A DNA stretch of 53,619 nt. Source: Bacteroidales bacterium. Lineage in GTDB: Bacteria; Bacteroidota; Bacteroidia; Bacteroidales; Tenuifilaceae. Below, piece by piece: positions 1 to 7,679 of the stretch. Where the stretch lies: positions 1 to 53,619 of the forward strand of contig JAFTDN010000177.1 of NCBI GenBank assembly GCA_017454165.1. The letters run 5' to 3'. The notes under the pieces were generated by a model. The model saw nothing but the letters and a program-made list of their open reading frames with translations, had not been told where the DNA came from and ran no database searches. Positions within the stretch are counted from its first letter, which is position 1. Each line of letters starts with the position of its first letter. Position numbers and translations under genes: made by a program.

Positions 1-215
1 CCGTTTTCGGCAGGCTCAGCTGCCGCAGCTGCGGGCGGCATCATGGGCGGGTATGCCCGCTAGGGGGCAGCGCGGAGCGCTGCGACAGATATTGCCCGGG
101 GCATCGTCCTGGGCGGGTATGCCCGCGCCGCCCTGAAAGGGCGCAACGAGCCTCCACCCTCTAGGGCACCCATTGGGGGCATTACGCCCCGCCGCTCCAT
201 GTCGCAAAAATTGCA
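1..215. other. GC-rich non-coding start of window
   Basis: No convincing gene. A 66-codon minus-strand frame exists here but is compositionally GC-rich, repeats the motif AGIPA(Q/H)D because of a DNA repeat, and resembles no family I know. The stretch contains the 16-base element GGGCGGGTATGCCCGC twice (45-60 and 111-126), itself nearly palindromic, plus short hairpins such as CAGCGCGGAGCGCTG. It may be the tail of an intergenic repeat family. Confidence 0.4.
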
Positions 216-223
216 TATCTTTG
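216..223 (+). promoter_or_regulatory. Probable -7 box of the DUF2723 gene
   Basis: TATCTTTG fits the Bacteroidetes -7 consensus TAnnTTTG and lies about 50 nt before the start codon at 274. No clear TTTG -33 box is visible at the usual 19-21 nt upstream. Confidence 0.5.
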
Positions 224-273
224 CGCCTCAGAGCATCACATCAAGCGCACAAACACCTAAATAACAAATAGTT

Positions 274-3200
274 ATGCAAAAAACCACCACCACCTGCACG
301 GCCAGCCGATATAGGCAAGTGAACCGCATAGCGGGCTGGGCAATGGCCGCCATGGCTACCACCGTTTACCTGCTCACCCTAGAGCCCACAGCCAGCTTCT
401 GGGACTGCGGCGAGTTCATAGCCAGCGGCAACCGGCTCGAGGTGGGGCATCCGTGCGGCGCACCGCTGTTCATGCTGCTGGTGAGGTTCTTCACCATGTT
501 CGCCCCATCGGCTCAGCTAGTGCCGGTGCTAGCCAACGCGCTATCGGCGCTGGCCAGCGGCCTCACCATCATGTTCCTATTCTGGAGCATAGCCCACCTG
601 GCCAAGAAGCTGGTGCCCTCAGCCCCCGATGGCAGCATGAGCTGGGGCCACCTAGTGGCCACCATGGGCGCGGCGGCGGTGGGCGCACTGGCCTACACGT
701 TCTCCGATACGTTCTGGTTCTCGGCTGTGGAGGGCGAGGTGTACGCCACCTCATCGCTATTCACCGCCTTGGTGTTCTGGGCCATACTGCGCTGGGAGGA
801 GTGCGCCCACGAGCCCTACGCCAACCGCTGGCTGGTGCTCATAGCCTACCTGATGGGCCTCTCCATCGGTGTGCACCTACTCAACCTGCTGGCCATACCG
901 GCCATAGCCCTGGTGTACTACTTCAAAAAGTACCCCTACTCATTCAAGGGACTGTGTATCACCATAGTAATATCGGGCGCAATGCTGCTGGTCGTGCTCT
1001 ACGGCATCATACAGGGAGTGGTGCTGCTGGCCTCCAAGTTCGAGCTGCTGCTGGTGAACGGGCTGGGGATGCCCATCATGTCGGGGGTGCTGGTGCTGGG
1101 GGTGGCACTGGTGGGGATGCTGGCCTGGGGGCTTGCCACAACGCACCGACGCGGCAAGGTGCTGCTCAACACCGTGCTGCTCGGCTTTGCCGTAATACTG
1201 ATAGGCTACAGCTCGTACACCGCCGTGGTGGTGCGCTCGCTGGCCAACCCGCCCATGGATCAGAACAGCCCCGACAACATGTTCTCGCTCCTATACTACC
1301 TCAACCGCGAGCAGTACGGCGACCGCCCGCTGCTCTACGGGCAGACATTCCCCGCCCAAGCCATAGAGCGGCAGGCCAACGGGGCGCAATACGCCCCAAA
1401 GGACGGGCGCTACGTGGAGGTGCGCAAGAAGTACAGCCTGGTGTACCCCAGCGAGCACAAGATGCTGCTACCGCGCATGTTCAGCCCCGACCCCAGCCAT
1501 GTGGAGGCGTACAAGCAGTGGTCCAGCTTCAAGGGGAGGCCCGTGAAGGGCTACGGCCCCGATGGCCAGCCCTCCACCATCTACGTGCCCACCATGGCCG
1601 AGAACCTGCGCTTCCTGCTCAGCTACCAAATAGGGTTCATGTACATGCGCTACTTCATGTGGAACTTTGCGGGACGGCAGAACGACATCCAGGGGCACGG
1701 CGATTGCCTTAAGGGCAACTGGATCAGCGGCATAGGTCCCATCGACAACGCCCGCCTAGGGCCACAGCACCTGCTGCCCTCCACCTACGCGGCCAACAAG
1801 GGCCGCAACCGCTACTTCATGCTCCCCCTGCTGCTGGGCATCGCAGGCATGGCCTTCCAGATGCGCCGCCACCAGCCCGACTTCTGGGTGGTGATGGCCC
1901 TGTTCTTCATGACCGGCATAGCCATTGTGCTCTACCTCAACCAAACACCCTATCAACCCCGCGAACGCGACTACGCCTACGCTGGCTCGTTCTACGCATT
2001 CGCCATCTGGATAGGCCTAGGCGCGCTGGCCCTCTACAACCTAGCCCAACGGATAAGCAGCAAACCAGCCATGGCCGCTGCCTCCACCGCGCTGTGCATG
2101 GCCGTGCCAGCCATCATGGCCGCACAGAACTGGGACGACCACGACCGCTCGCACAGCTACCTACCCGCCGACTTCGGCTACAACATGCTAATAGGCTGCA
2201 AGCCCAATGCCGTGCTGTTCACCTACGGCGACAACGACACCTTCCCCCTATGGTACAACCAAGAGGTGGAGGGCGTGCGCACCGATGTGCGCGTGGCCAA
2301 CCTGAGCTACCTCCACGGCGACTGGTACATAGCCCAAATGCAGCGCAAGGCCCACCAGAGCGACCCCCTGCCCCTCCAGGCCACGTTCGACAAATACTAC
2401 AACAGCAAGCGCGATGCCGTGCTCGTATACGACAAGCTGCCCGAGCCCATATCGCTCCCACAGGCCATCGATTTTTGGCTCTCCGACAACCCCGCCACCG
2501 AGCTGCCATCGCCATTCGAACCCAACGCTAGGGTGAACTACATCCCCTCATCGAACCTATTCCTGCCCGTAGACTCGGCCCAGGTGGCCAGCTCGCAAAC
2601 GCTCCCCCCCCACCGCATGTCCCAAATGCTCGACACCATGCGCTGGAAGCTCAGCAAACGCATGCTCACCAAGCAGGGACAGGTGATATACGACCTGCTG
2701 GCCAACAACCATTGGCAGCGCCCAATATACTTCGGCACCACCGTGGCCTCGGAAACCTACCACGGCCTCGACCGCTTCTTCGAGCTCGAGGGCATGATGC
2801 ACCGGGTGGTGCCCGTCCAAACCAAGCACAACCGAGGCGTGGGCGCAGTGAACGCGGACCAGATGTACACCAACATCATGGAGAAGTACCGCTTCCGCGG
2901 CCTCAACCACCCCCGCATGTACATCGACGAGACCAAATCGCGCACCGTGGCCAGCTACCGCAGCATGTTCGCCCGCCTAGCCCACGCCCTGATAGACCAA
3001 GGCGAGAATATCCGCGCCGTAGAGGTGCTCGACCGCTGCCTCGAGCTGATGCCCCCCGAGGTGGCCCCGCTCAACTACCTAGCCCTGTCGCTGGTGGAGG
3101 CGTACTACCGCGCTGGCCACGAGGAGCGGGCCACCCAGATGTCCACCACCATGGCCCAACAGGCCTCCGATGAGCTGCGCTACCTGCTCACCGCCATAAG

Positions 3201-3381
3201 CCCCGCCCAGCGCTCATGGCTCAGCAACGATGCCCGCATCAGCATGGCCATACTGCAAAACCTATGGCAGTTCGCCCAGCAGCACCACAACGCCGCCCAC
3301 GCCCAGCAGCTCAGCCAAACCATAGAGCTGTACTACCCCATGATGGAGCAGCCCACCGCCACCAATGCCCGCAGGCCGTAG
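274..3381 (+). CDS. DUF2723 multi-pass membrane protein (TMEM260-like)
   Basis: A 1035-residue protein of the DUF2723 family, common in Bacteroidota and related to eukaryotic TMEM260, a protein O-mannosyltransferase; a glycosyltransferase-C type role at the inner membrane is therefore the best inference, not a demonstrated one. The N-terminal half is strongly hydrophobic with roughly ten or more membrane segments. The family signature W-D-C-G-E-F occurs at residues 43-48, in the first extracytoplasmic loop, where acidic residues of GT-C enzymes usually act. From about residue 640 the protein is soluble, and residues about 920-975 look TPR-like. It ends 12 nt before the polysaccharide deacetylase gene, so the two are probably cotranscribed, which supports a cell-surface carbohydrate role. 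Start chosen at the only ATG downstream of the -7 box that keeps the N-terminal helix. Confidence 0.85.
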   Translation: MQKTTTTCTASRYRQVNRIAGWAMAAMATTVYLLTLEPTASFWDCGEFIASGNRLEVGHPCGAPLFMLLVRFFTMFAPSAQLVPVLANALSALASGLTIMFLFWSIAHLAKKLVPSAPDGSMSWGHLVATMGAAAVGALAYTFSDTFWFSAVEGEVYATSSLFTALVFWAILRWEECAHEPYANRWLVLIAYLMGLSIGVHLLNLLAIPAIALVYYFKKYPYSFKGLCITIVISGAMLLVVLYGIIQGVVLLASKFELLLVNGLGMPIMSGVLVLGVALVGMLAWGLATTHRRGKVLLNTVLLGFAVILIGYSSYTAVVVRSLANPPMDQNSPDNMFSLLYYLNREQYGDRPLLYGQTFPAQAIERQANGAQYAPKDGRYVEVRKKYSLVYPSEHKMLLPRMFSPDPSHVEAYKQWSSFKGRPVKGYGPDGQPSTIYVPTMAENLRFLLSYQIGFMYMRYFMWNFAGRQNDIQGHGDCLKGNWISGIGPIDNARLGPQHLLPSTYAANKGRNRYFMLPLLLGIAGMAFQMRRHQPDFWVVMALFFMTGIAIVLYLNQTPYQPRERDYAYAGSFYAFAIWIGLGALALYNLAQRISSKPAMAAASTALCMAVPAIMAAQNWDDHDRSHSYLPADFGYNMLIGCKPNAVLFTYGDNDTFPLWYNQEVEGVRTDVRVANLSYLHGDWYIAQMQRKAHQSDPLPLQATFDKYYNSKRDAVLVYDKLPEPISLPQAIDFWLSDNPATELPSPFEPNARVNYIPSSNLFLPVDSAQVASSQTLPPHRMSQMLDTMRWKLSKRMLTKQGQVIYDLLANNHWQRPIYFGTTVASETYHGLDRFFELEGMMHRVVPVQTKHNRGVGAVNADQMYTNIMEKYRFRGLNHPRMYIDETKSRTVASYRSMFARLAHALIDQGENIRAVEVLDRCLELMPPEVAPLNYLALSLVEAYYRAGHEERATQMSTTMAQQASDELRYLLTAISPAQRSWLSNDARISMAILQNLWQFAQQHHNAAHAQQLSQTIELYYPMMEQPTATNARRP

Positions 3382-3393
3382 CCTCCACGCCGC

Positions 3394-4014
3394 ATGATCA
3401 ACCTGAGCCCGCCCAAATTCCTACAGCGCTTCTTCCCGCGCATCATCTGGAGCTTCCCCAACGAGGAACGCGGCGTGTTCATCACCTTCGATGATGGGCC
3501 CATACCCGAGGTCACCCCCTGGGTGCTCGACCTGCTGGCCCAGTACAACGCCAAGGCCACATTCTTCTGCCTGGCCAAAAACGTGGAGCGCTACCCCGAG
3601 ATATTCCACCGCATAGTGGCCGAGGGCCATGCCGTGGGCAACCACTCCTACAGCCACATCAAGGGATGGTTCACCCCCACAAAGCAGTACGTAGAGGACG
3701 TGGACTACGCCAACACCTACCTCAACACCAACCTTTTCCGCCCCCCCTACGGACGCTTCACCCCCAAGCAAATCAGGCTCCTAAGACAGCGCTACCACGT
3801 GGTGCTCTGGAGCATACTGAGCATGGACTACAGCCGCTACATACCCGAGCACCGCGTGGCGCAGTACGTCATGAACCACATCAAGCCCGGCGAAATAGTG
3901 GTGTTCCACGACTCCATAAAGGCCCAGCGCAACCTGCGCCATGCCCTTCCATTCGTGCTCGAAGCCATCGCCATGCGGGGGTACGTGGCCAAGCCCATCA
4001 CGATAGCCAAATAA
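3394..4014 (+). CDS. Polysaccharide deacetylase family protein (NodB domain)
   Basis: A 206-residue protein that is almost entirely a NodB homology domain (carbohydrate esterase 4). Motif 1 is FDDGP with the catalytic and metal-binding aspartates D33 and D34. Motif 2 is H84-S-Y-S-H88, the two metal-binding histidines. Motif 3 is RPPYG at 116-120, and a late FHDS segment supplies the usual His. All catalytic residues are present, so it should be an active metal-dependent deacetylase acting on an N-acetylated glycan. There is no obvious signal peptide; a short hydrophobic N-terminal stretch could tether it. It follows the DUF2723 gene by 12 nt, suggesting one transcript. The substrate cannot be told from sequence. 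Confidence 0.88.
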   Translation: MINLSPPKFLQRFFPRIIWSFPNEERGVFITFDDGPIPEVTPWVLDLLAQYNAKATFFCLAKNVERYPEIFHRIVAEGHAVGNHSYSHIKGWFTPTKQYVEDVDYANTYLNTNLFRPPYGRFTPKQIRLLRQRYHVVLWSILSMDYSRYIPEHRVAQYVMNHIKPGEIVVFHDSIKAQRNLRHALPFVLEAIAMRGYVAKPITIAK

Positions 4015-4055
4015 AAAACGCAACCATCGCGGCATCAATCCCGTATAAGGCTTAT

Positions 4056-4109
4056 AAGCCCATCAGCACCATCCAGCCCCATAAGGGCAAAAGTGCTGGC
4101 GATGGGCTT
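4056..4109 (+). promoter_or_regulatory. Nested hairpin in the leader of the first FISUMP gene
   Basis: AAGCCCATC then AGCAC (4056-4069) pairs with GTGCT (4093-4097) and GATGGGCTT (4101-4109) with a 3-nt bulge, and an inner GCCC/GGGC pair (4076-4079 with 4085-4088) forms in the loop. It sits 30 nt before the start codon at 4140. No T-run follows, so it is not a standard intrinsic terminator; it may affect mRNA stability or translation. Confidence 0.45.
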
Positions 4110-4139
4110 ACGATGTACAAACACAAAATCATTCTGAGA

Positions 4140-7100
4140 ATGAAAAAGCAACTCTTACTCCTAGCGCTGCTCCTACCAGCGCTGTTCGCTGGAGCGCAGA
4201 CCCCCAGCGGCAGCTTCGCCTGGCAGGCCACCCTCCGCAGCTCCAACGGCGGAGCCGTGCTGGCCAACGAGGAGGTAGCAGTCCGAATCACCCTCATGCA
4301 GAGCTCCCCAACGGGGCCTGAGGTGTATCAAGAAGAGCACACGGTGCGCTCCAACTCACAGGGCATCGTGCAGCTGGCAGTGGGAAGCGGGAAGCGCCTC
4401 AGCGGCTACTTCAACAACATCCCGTGGCACTACCCCGATTCCATCTACATCAAGGCCGAGATCAAGCGCAACGGGGCCGACTACGTGAGCCTCGCACCGC
4501 AGCTGCTACGCGCCCTGCCCTACGCCCTCTACGCCCACAGGGCCGACACCGCCCTACGGGTAGGCTCCATCGCCGAGGTGAACAGGGCGCAGCAGGTAGC
4601 CAGCGCGGTAACCATCAACGGCCCAATGCCCATGGGCGGCAGCCCGCTTTTCGCCGTGCTCAACAGCATGGGCGACACCGTGTTCGCCGTTTACGACAAC
4701 GGCATACGCGCTGGGGTGGCCTCAACGCGCAGCGCAACTGGCGGCTTCACCGTGCACAGCCGAGACAGGCAGGCCCAAACGACCACCCCGCTCATGCTCG
4801 TCACCCCAGACAGCGCCCGCCTCTACATCGATGAGGCCAACGCCCGCAGCCCACGCGGCGGGTTCGCCGTAGCCGGGCGCCTAGGCCGCAGCGCCGAGCA
4901 AACCTACCTGCTCGTAAGAACCGACAGCACCGCCATACAGTTCAACCCCACCGATGGCTCCCGCAGCCCACGCGGCGGGTTCGCCGTGGCGGGAAGGCTG
5001 GGGCGTGCCGCCAGCACCACCAGCTACCTCACCGTGCAGCCTGACTGCACCCGCATCTACTTCGACGAGCGGCTGGCCCGCAGCCCACGCGGCGGGTTCG
5101 CCGTAGCGGGCAGGCTGGGACGTGCGGCCACAACCGCACCGCTGCTGCACGTAACCTCCGACAGCACCCACATCTACTTCAACGATGATGCACAAACACG
5201 CAGCCCACGCGGCGGGTTCGCCGTGGCGGGCCGACTGGGGCGCGCTGGCAATGCCAGCTACATGAGCCTAACCCCCACCCTGGTGGAGCTACGCTCCGAG
5301 GGAGCGGGCTCCAACGACATCCTCACCAACCAGCTGGTGAACACCTTCGATGTGGGCGCAATCAGCCAACAGGTGCAGGACTACACCAGCTACATGACCG
5401 TGAACCAGCAGCAGACCACCGCCACCGCCATGCAAGCACAGGAGGCCACAGCCGCTGGAGGCAAAACCGAGGGCTACAACCCCAACATAGCCACCGACCC
5501 CAACGGCAACAAGTATGCGATTGCCAAGGTGGGCAACTACCGCTGGCTCAAGACCAACCTAAGGACGAGCGCCACCGACAGCATAAACGGCTCGTTCTAC
5601 GATAACGGATATTCTTATATGGGCTGTCCCGATGGATGGCACATCGCCACCCTCGAGGACTGGAAGTTCCTGCGAGACTACACCATCCGCACATTTGACC
5701 TTAAGGGTGCAACCGATGTTACCCCCTCCCTGCTCAACAGCCGGCTGAGCCTATATTTCCCATTAACAGGATATGAAGATGGGAGCCACCCAAGTGAAGC
5801 TGCATTTGCGGCCCAAACAAATTCAATGCCTTACGAAATCTTCATCTCCGAAAAAGACGGCTTCGTTGTTGGTGCTGAGTATCAATTCCCAAGCGAAAAG
5901 CTCACCGTGCGATGCGTGGAGGGCAAAGAAGGGCCACAGCTCGATCTTACCAACATTACCGAGGTGATGGCCGAATCGGCCCTGCTCACAGGTAAGGTGA
6001 TCAGCAATGGTGGCATGCCGCTCTCCGACTATGGTTTTATTGTGACCGATTTGGAGGCCACGGCACCAAAACCCGACACCATCAGCACCTACAGCACGGG
6101 CAAGTTCAGCCACAGGCTCACTGGGCTTCAGGCTGGAGGTGCATACAATGTGAGGGCCTACGCCGTAAATCACATGGACAGATACGAAGAACCCAATGAG
6201 ACACGGTTGCACACCAAGAGCTACCCCGACATATCCCTCAGACCTACAACTCCCAACAACCAATGGACGGTAATTCTCAACACCAATAGCAATCCGTTGG
6301 AGACAAAATCATTCGGCGTATGCTACAGCACCACCACGCAGGCTCCCACCATTGCAGGCTCCTACGTAACTGCCCCCGAGGGAACAACATCGCCATGGGA
6401 AGCCACCATACCCACCACCCCTGGCTGCTCCACCTACGTGCGCGCATTTGCCATATTCGAGAACGGCGAGGTGAGGTACAGCGAGACCAATGGTTTTGAA
6501 ACCCCCGCCCTACCGCAAATCAGCATCACGTCGAGCCTCATAATGGACTATGGAATACAACTAGACATCTCCACAAACATACTCCATTCCCTCCAAGGGT
6601 ATCACCACTATGTGGAGATTAACTCCAAACAGATGGACATAGAGATAGAGAAGATGCAAGGAGATTGGACTATGGCTGCCATAACTCACGAGCTATTCAG
6701 TAAGCCTGAGGACTTCGACCCCACAAAAGATTTGCCCCTCACCATTCGCGTGGGCATAGCCCCCAAAAACACCACATCCGAACCCATCATCACGTGGAGC
6801 CAAGCCATACAGGTAACACTAGAGGGAGCAAAGCCAATCATGGCTCGCAGCATTGCTGGTACAAAAACGATACTATTCGATGGCTACATCAGCGGCAACA
6901 CCATAAGCCCAGAACCGATGAAGATAATCGAATACAGCACCAGCAGCGATATGTCCAACGCTAAACTGGACACCATTGTTATGGAGGAAAATTACTTTAG
7001 CCACACCCTAATAGGTCTAATCCCCAACACGACCTACTACGTGAGGTACATACAACCATGGCGAGAAAAAATGGACATGCCCAGCCAGGTGTACAGCATT

Positions 7101-7628
7101 ACTACCAAGGGAATCAGCGAAGTCTCTCACAATGGCAACACCTACCGCACCGCCATCATCGGTCAGGAAGAGTGGATGATAGACGAGCTAAAGCTCCCTG
7201 GAGATATTACCCAAGCACAATCCCCCACGGAACTAGCGAGCAGCAACAGCCCTCTCTCCATTGTCCTCAACGGAGTAACGTGCTACAACCGCATAGCCGT
7301 GACGCAAGCCAACGACCTTTGCCCCGATGGCTATCAACTGCCACAGGATCTAACAAATTTGCAGCAGGCAATTTCCTTAAACAATAAGGACGAGATAGAG
7401 CTTTTCGCGGCGGGCTCGTACACTGACCTAAGTGGCGTGAATCAAGAATCGCATGATCTACTGAATTTCATGGCCAAGTCCATCCTCAACGAGGCCGCAC
7501 TGTGCCTCCTATGGTCTGGAGAAACAGAGAACCCCACGTTACTCGATATCGGGAGCGGGACATTCGACCAGGAGGTGGGGGCCATTCGATGTGTACGCAA
7601 CATAGGAGACCTCCCCCACCACCCCTAA
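4140..7628 (+). CDS. Exported FISUMP-type repeat protein
   Basis: A 1162-residue exported protein. The frame is open further upstream, but ATG 4140 gives a clean signal peptide (MKKQLLLLALLLPALFAGAQ), so I start there. Order: an N-terminal beta domain typical of Bacteroidota surface proteins (about 25-150); a repeat array with four copies of RSPRGGFAVAGRLGR starting near residues 236, 275, 314 and 354, each followed by a segment of the type LxVTxDSTxIYFDE; a first Fibrobacter succinogenes major paralogous (FISUMP) domain at about 450-590 containing CPDGWHIATLEDW; fibronectin-III-like modules about 600-990; and a second, more diverged FISUMP domain to the end (GAIRCVRN). It has no T9SS sorting domain I can see. 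DNA beyond about 5600 is less GC-rich than the repeat array. Function unknown; probably outer surface or secreted. The next gene is a shorter paralogue. Confidence 0.8.
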   Translation: MKKQLLLLALLLPALFAGAQTPSGSFAWQATLRSSNGGAVLANEEVAVRITLMQSSPTGPEVYQEEHTVRSNSQGIVQLAVGSGKRLSGYFNNIPWHYPDSIYIKAEIKRNGADYVSLAPQLLRALPYALYAHRADTALRVGSIAEVNRAQQVASAVTINGPMPMGGSPLFAVLNSMGDTVFAVYDNGIRAGVASTRSATGGFTVHSRDRQAQTTTPLMLVTPDSARLYIDEANARSPRGGFAVAGRLGRSAEQTYLLVRTDSTAIQFNPTDGSRSPRGGFAVAGRLGRAASTTSYLTVQPDCTRIYFDERLARSPRGGFAVAGRLGRAATTAPLLHVTSDSTHIYFNDDAQTRSPRGGFAVAGRLGRAGNASYMSLTPTLVELRSEGAGSNDILTNQLVNTFDVGAISQQVQDYTSYMTVNQQQTTATAMQAQEATAAGGKTEGYNPNIATDPNGNKYAIAKVGNYRWLKTNLRTSATDSINGSFYDNGYSYMGCPDGWHIATLEDWKFLRDYTIRTFDLKGATDVTPSLLNSRLSLYFPLTGYEDGSHPSEAAFAAQTNSMPYEIFISEKDGFVVGAEYQFPSEKLTVRCVEGKEGPQLDLTNITEVMAESALLTGKVISNGGMPLSDYGFIVTDLEATAPKPDTISTYSTGKFSHRLTGLQAGGAYNVRAYAVNHMDRYEEPNETRLHTKSYPDISLRPTTPNNQWTVILNTNSNPLETKSFGVCYSTTTQAPTIAGSYVTAPEGTTSPWEATIPTTPGCSTYVRAFAIFENGEVRYSETNGFETPALPQISITSSLIMDYGIQLDISTNILHSLQGYHHYVEINSKQMDIEIEKMQGDWTMAAITHELFSKPEDFDPTKDLPLTIRVGIAPKNTTSEPIITWSQAIQVTLEGAKPIMARSIAGTKTILFDGYISGNTISPEPMKIIEYSTSSDMSNAKLDTIVMEENYFSHTLIGLIPNTTYYVRYIQPWREKMDMPSQVYSITTKGISEVSHNGNTYRTAIIGQEEWMIDELKLPGDITQAQSPTELASSNSPLSIVLNGVTCYNRIAVTQANDLCPDGYQLPQDLTNLQQAISLNNKDEIELFAAGSYTDLSGVNQESHDLLNFMAKSILNEAALCLLWSGETENPTLLDIGSGTFDQEVGAIRCVRNIGDLPHHP
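4845..5245 (+). repeat. Four in-frame RSPRGGFAVAGRLGR repeats (gene at 4140)
   Basis: Copies begin at 4845, 4962, 5079 and 5199, spaced 117, 117 and 120 nt, so the frame is kept (39-40 residue units). The core CGCAGCCCACGCGGCGGGTT is nearly identical at DNA level in all copies, well above what the variable linkers show. The units resemble the tandem GGFAV-type repeats seen in other Bacteroidota FISUMP proteins. Confidence 0.9.
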
Positions 7629-7679
7629 CAGCTTTTTCCAATGTTTTTCACCGAATTCACTACACAACAGAATACAATC

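Noticed and set aside
453..1712. A 419-codon plus-strand frame inside the DUF2723 gene
   Set aside because: It is a GC-driven shadow frame: low-complexity, rich in His, Arg and Gly, with no family features, wholly inside a well-supported gene.
3666..4139. N-terminal extension of the first FISUMP protein back to 3666
   Set aside because: It overlaps the deacetylase gene in another frame and places the clear signal peptide 158 residues inside the protein.
4845..5245. Regularly spaced identical repeats that could suggest a CRISPR array
   Set aside because: The spacing (117-120 nt) keeps a reading frame, the linkers encode related protein sequence, and no cas genes are near.
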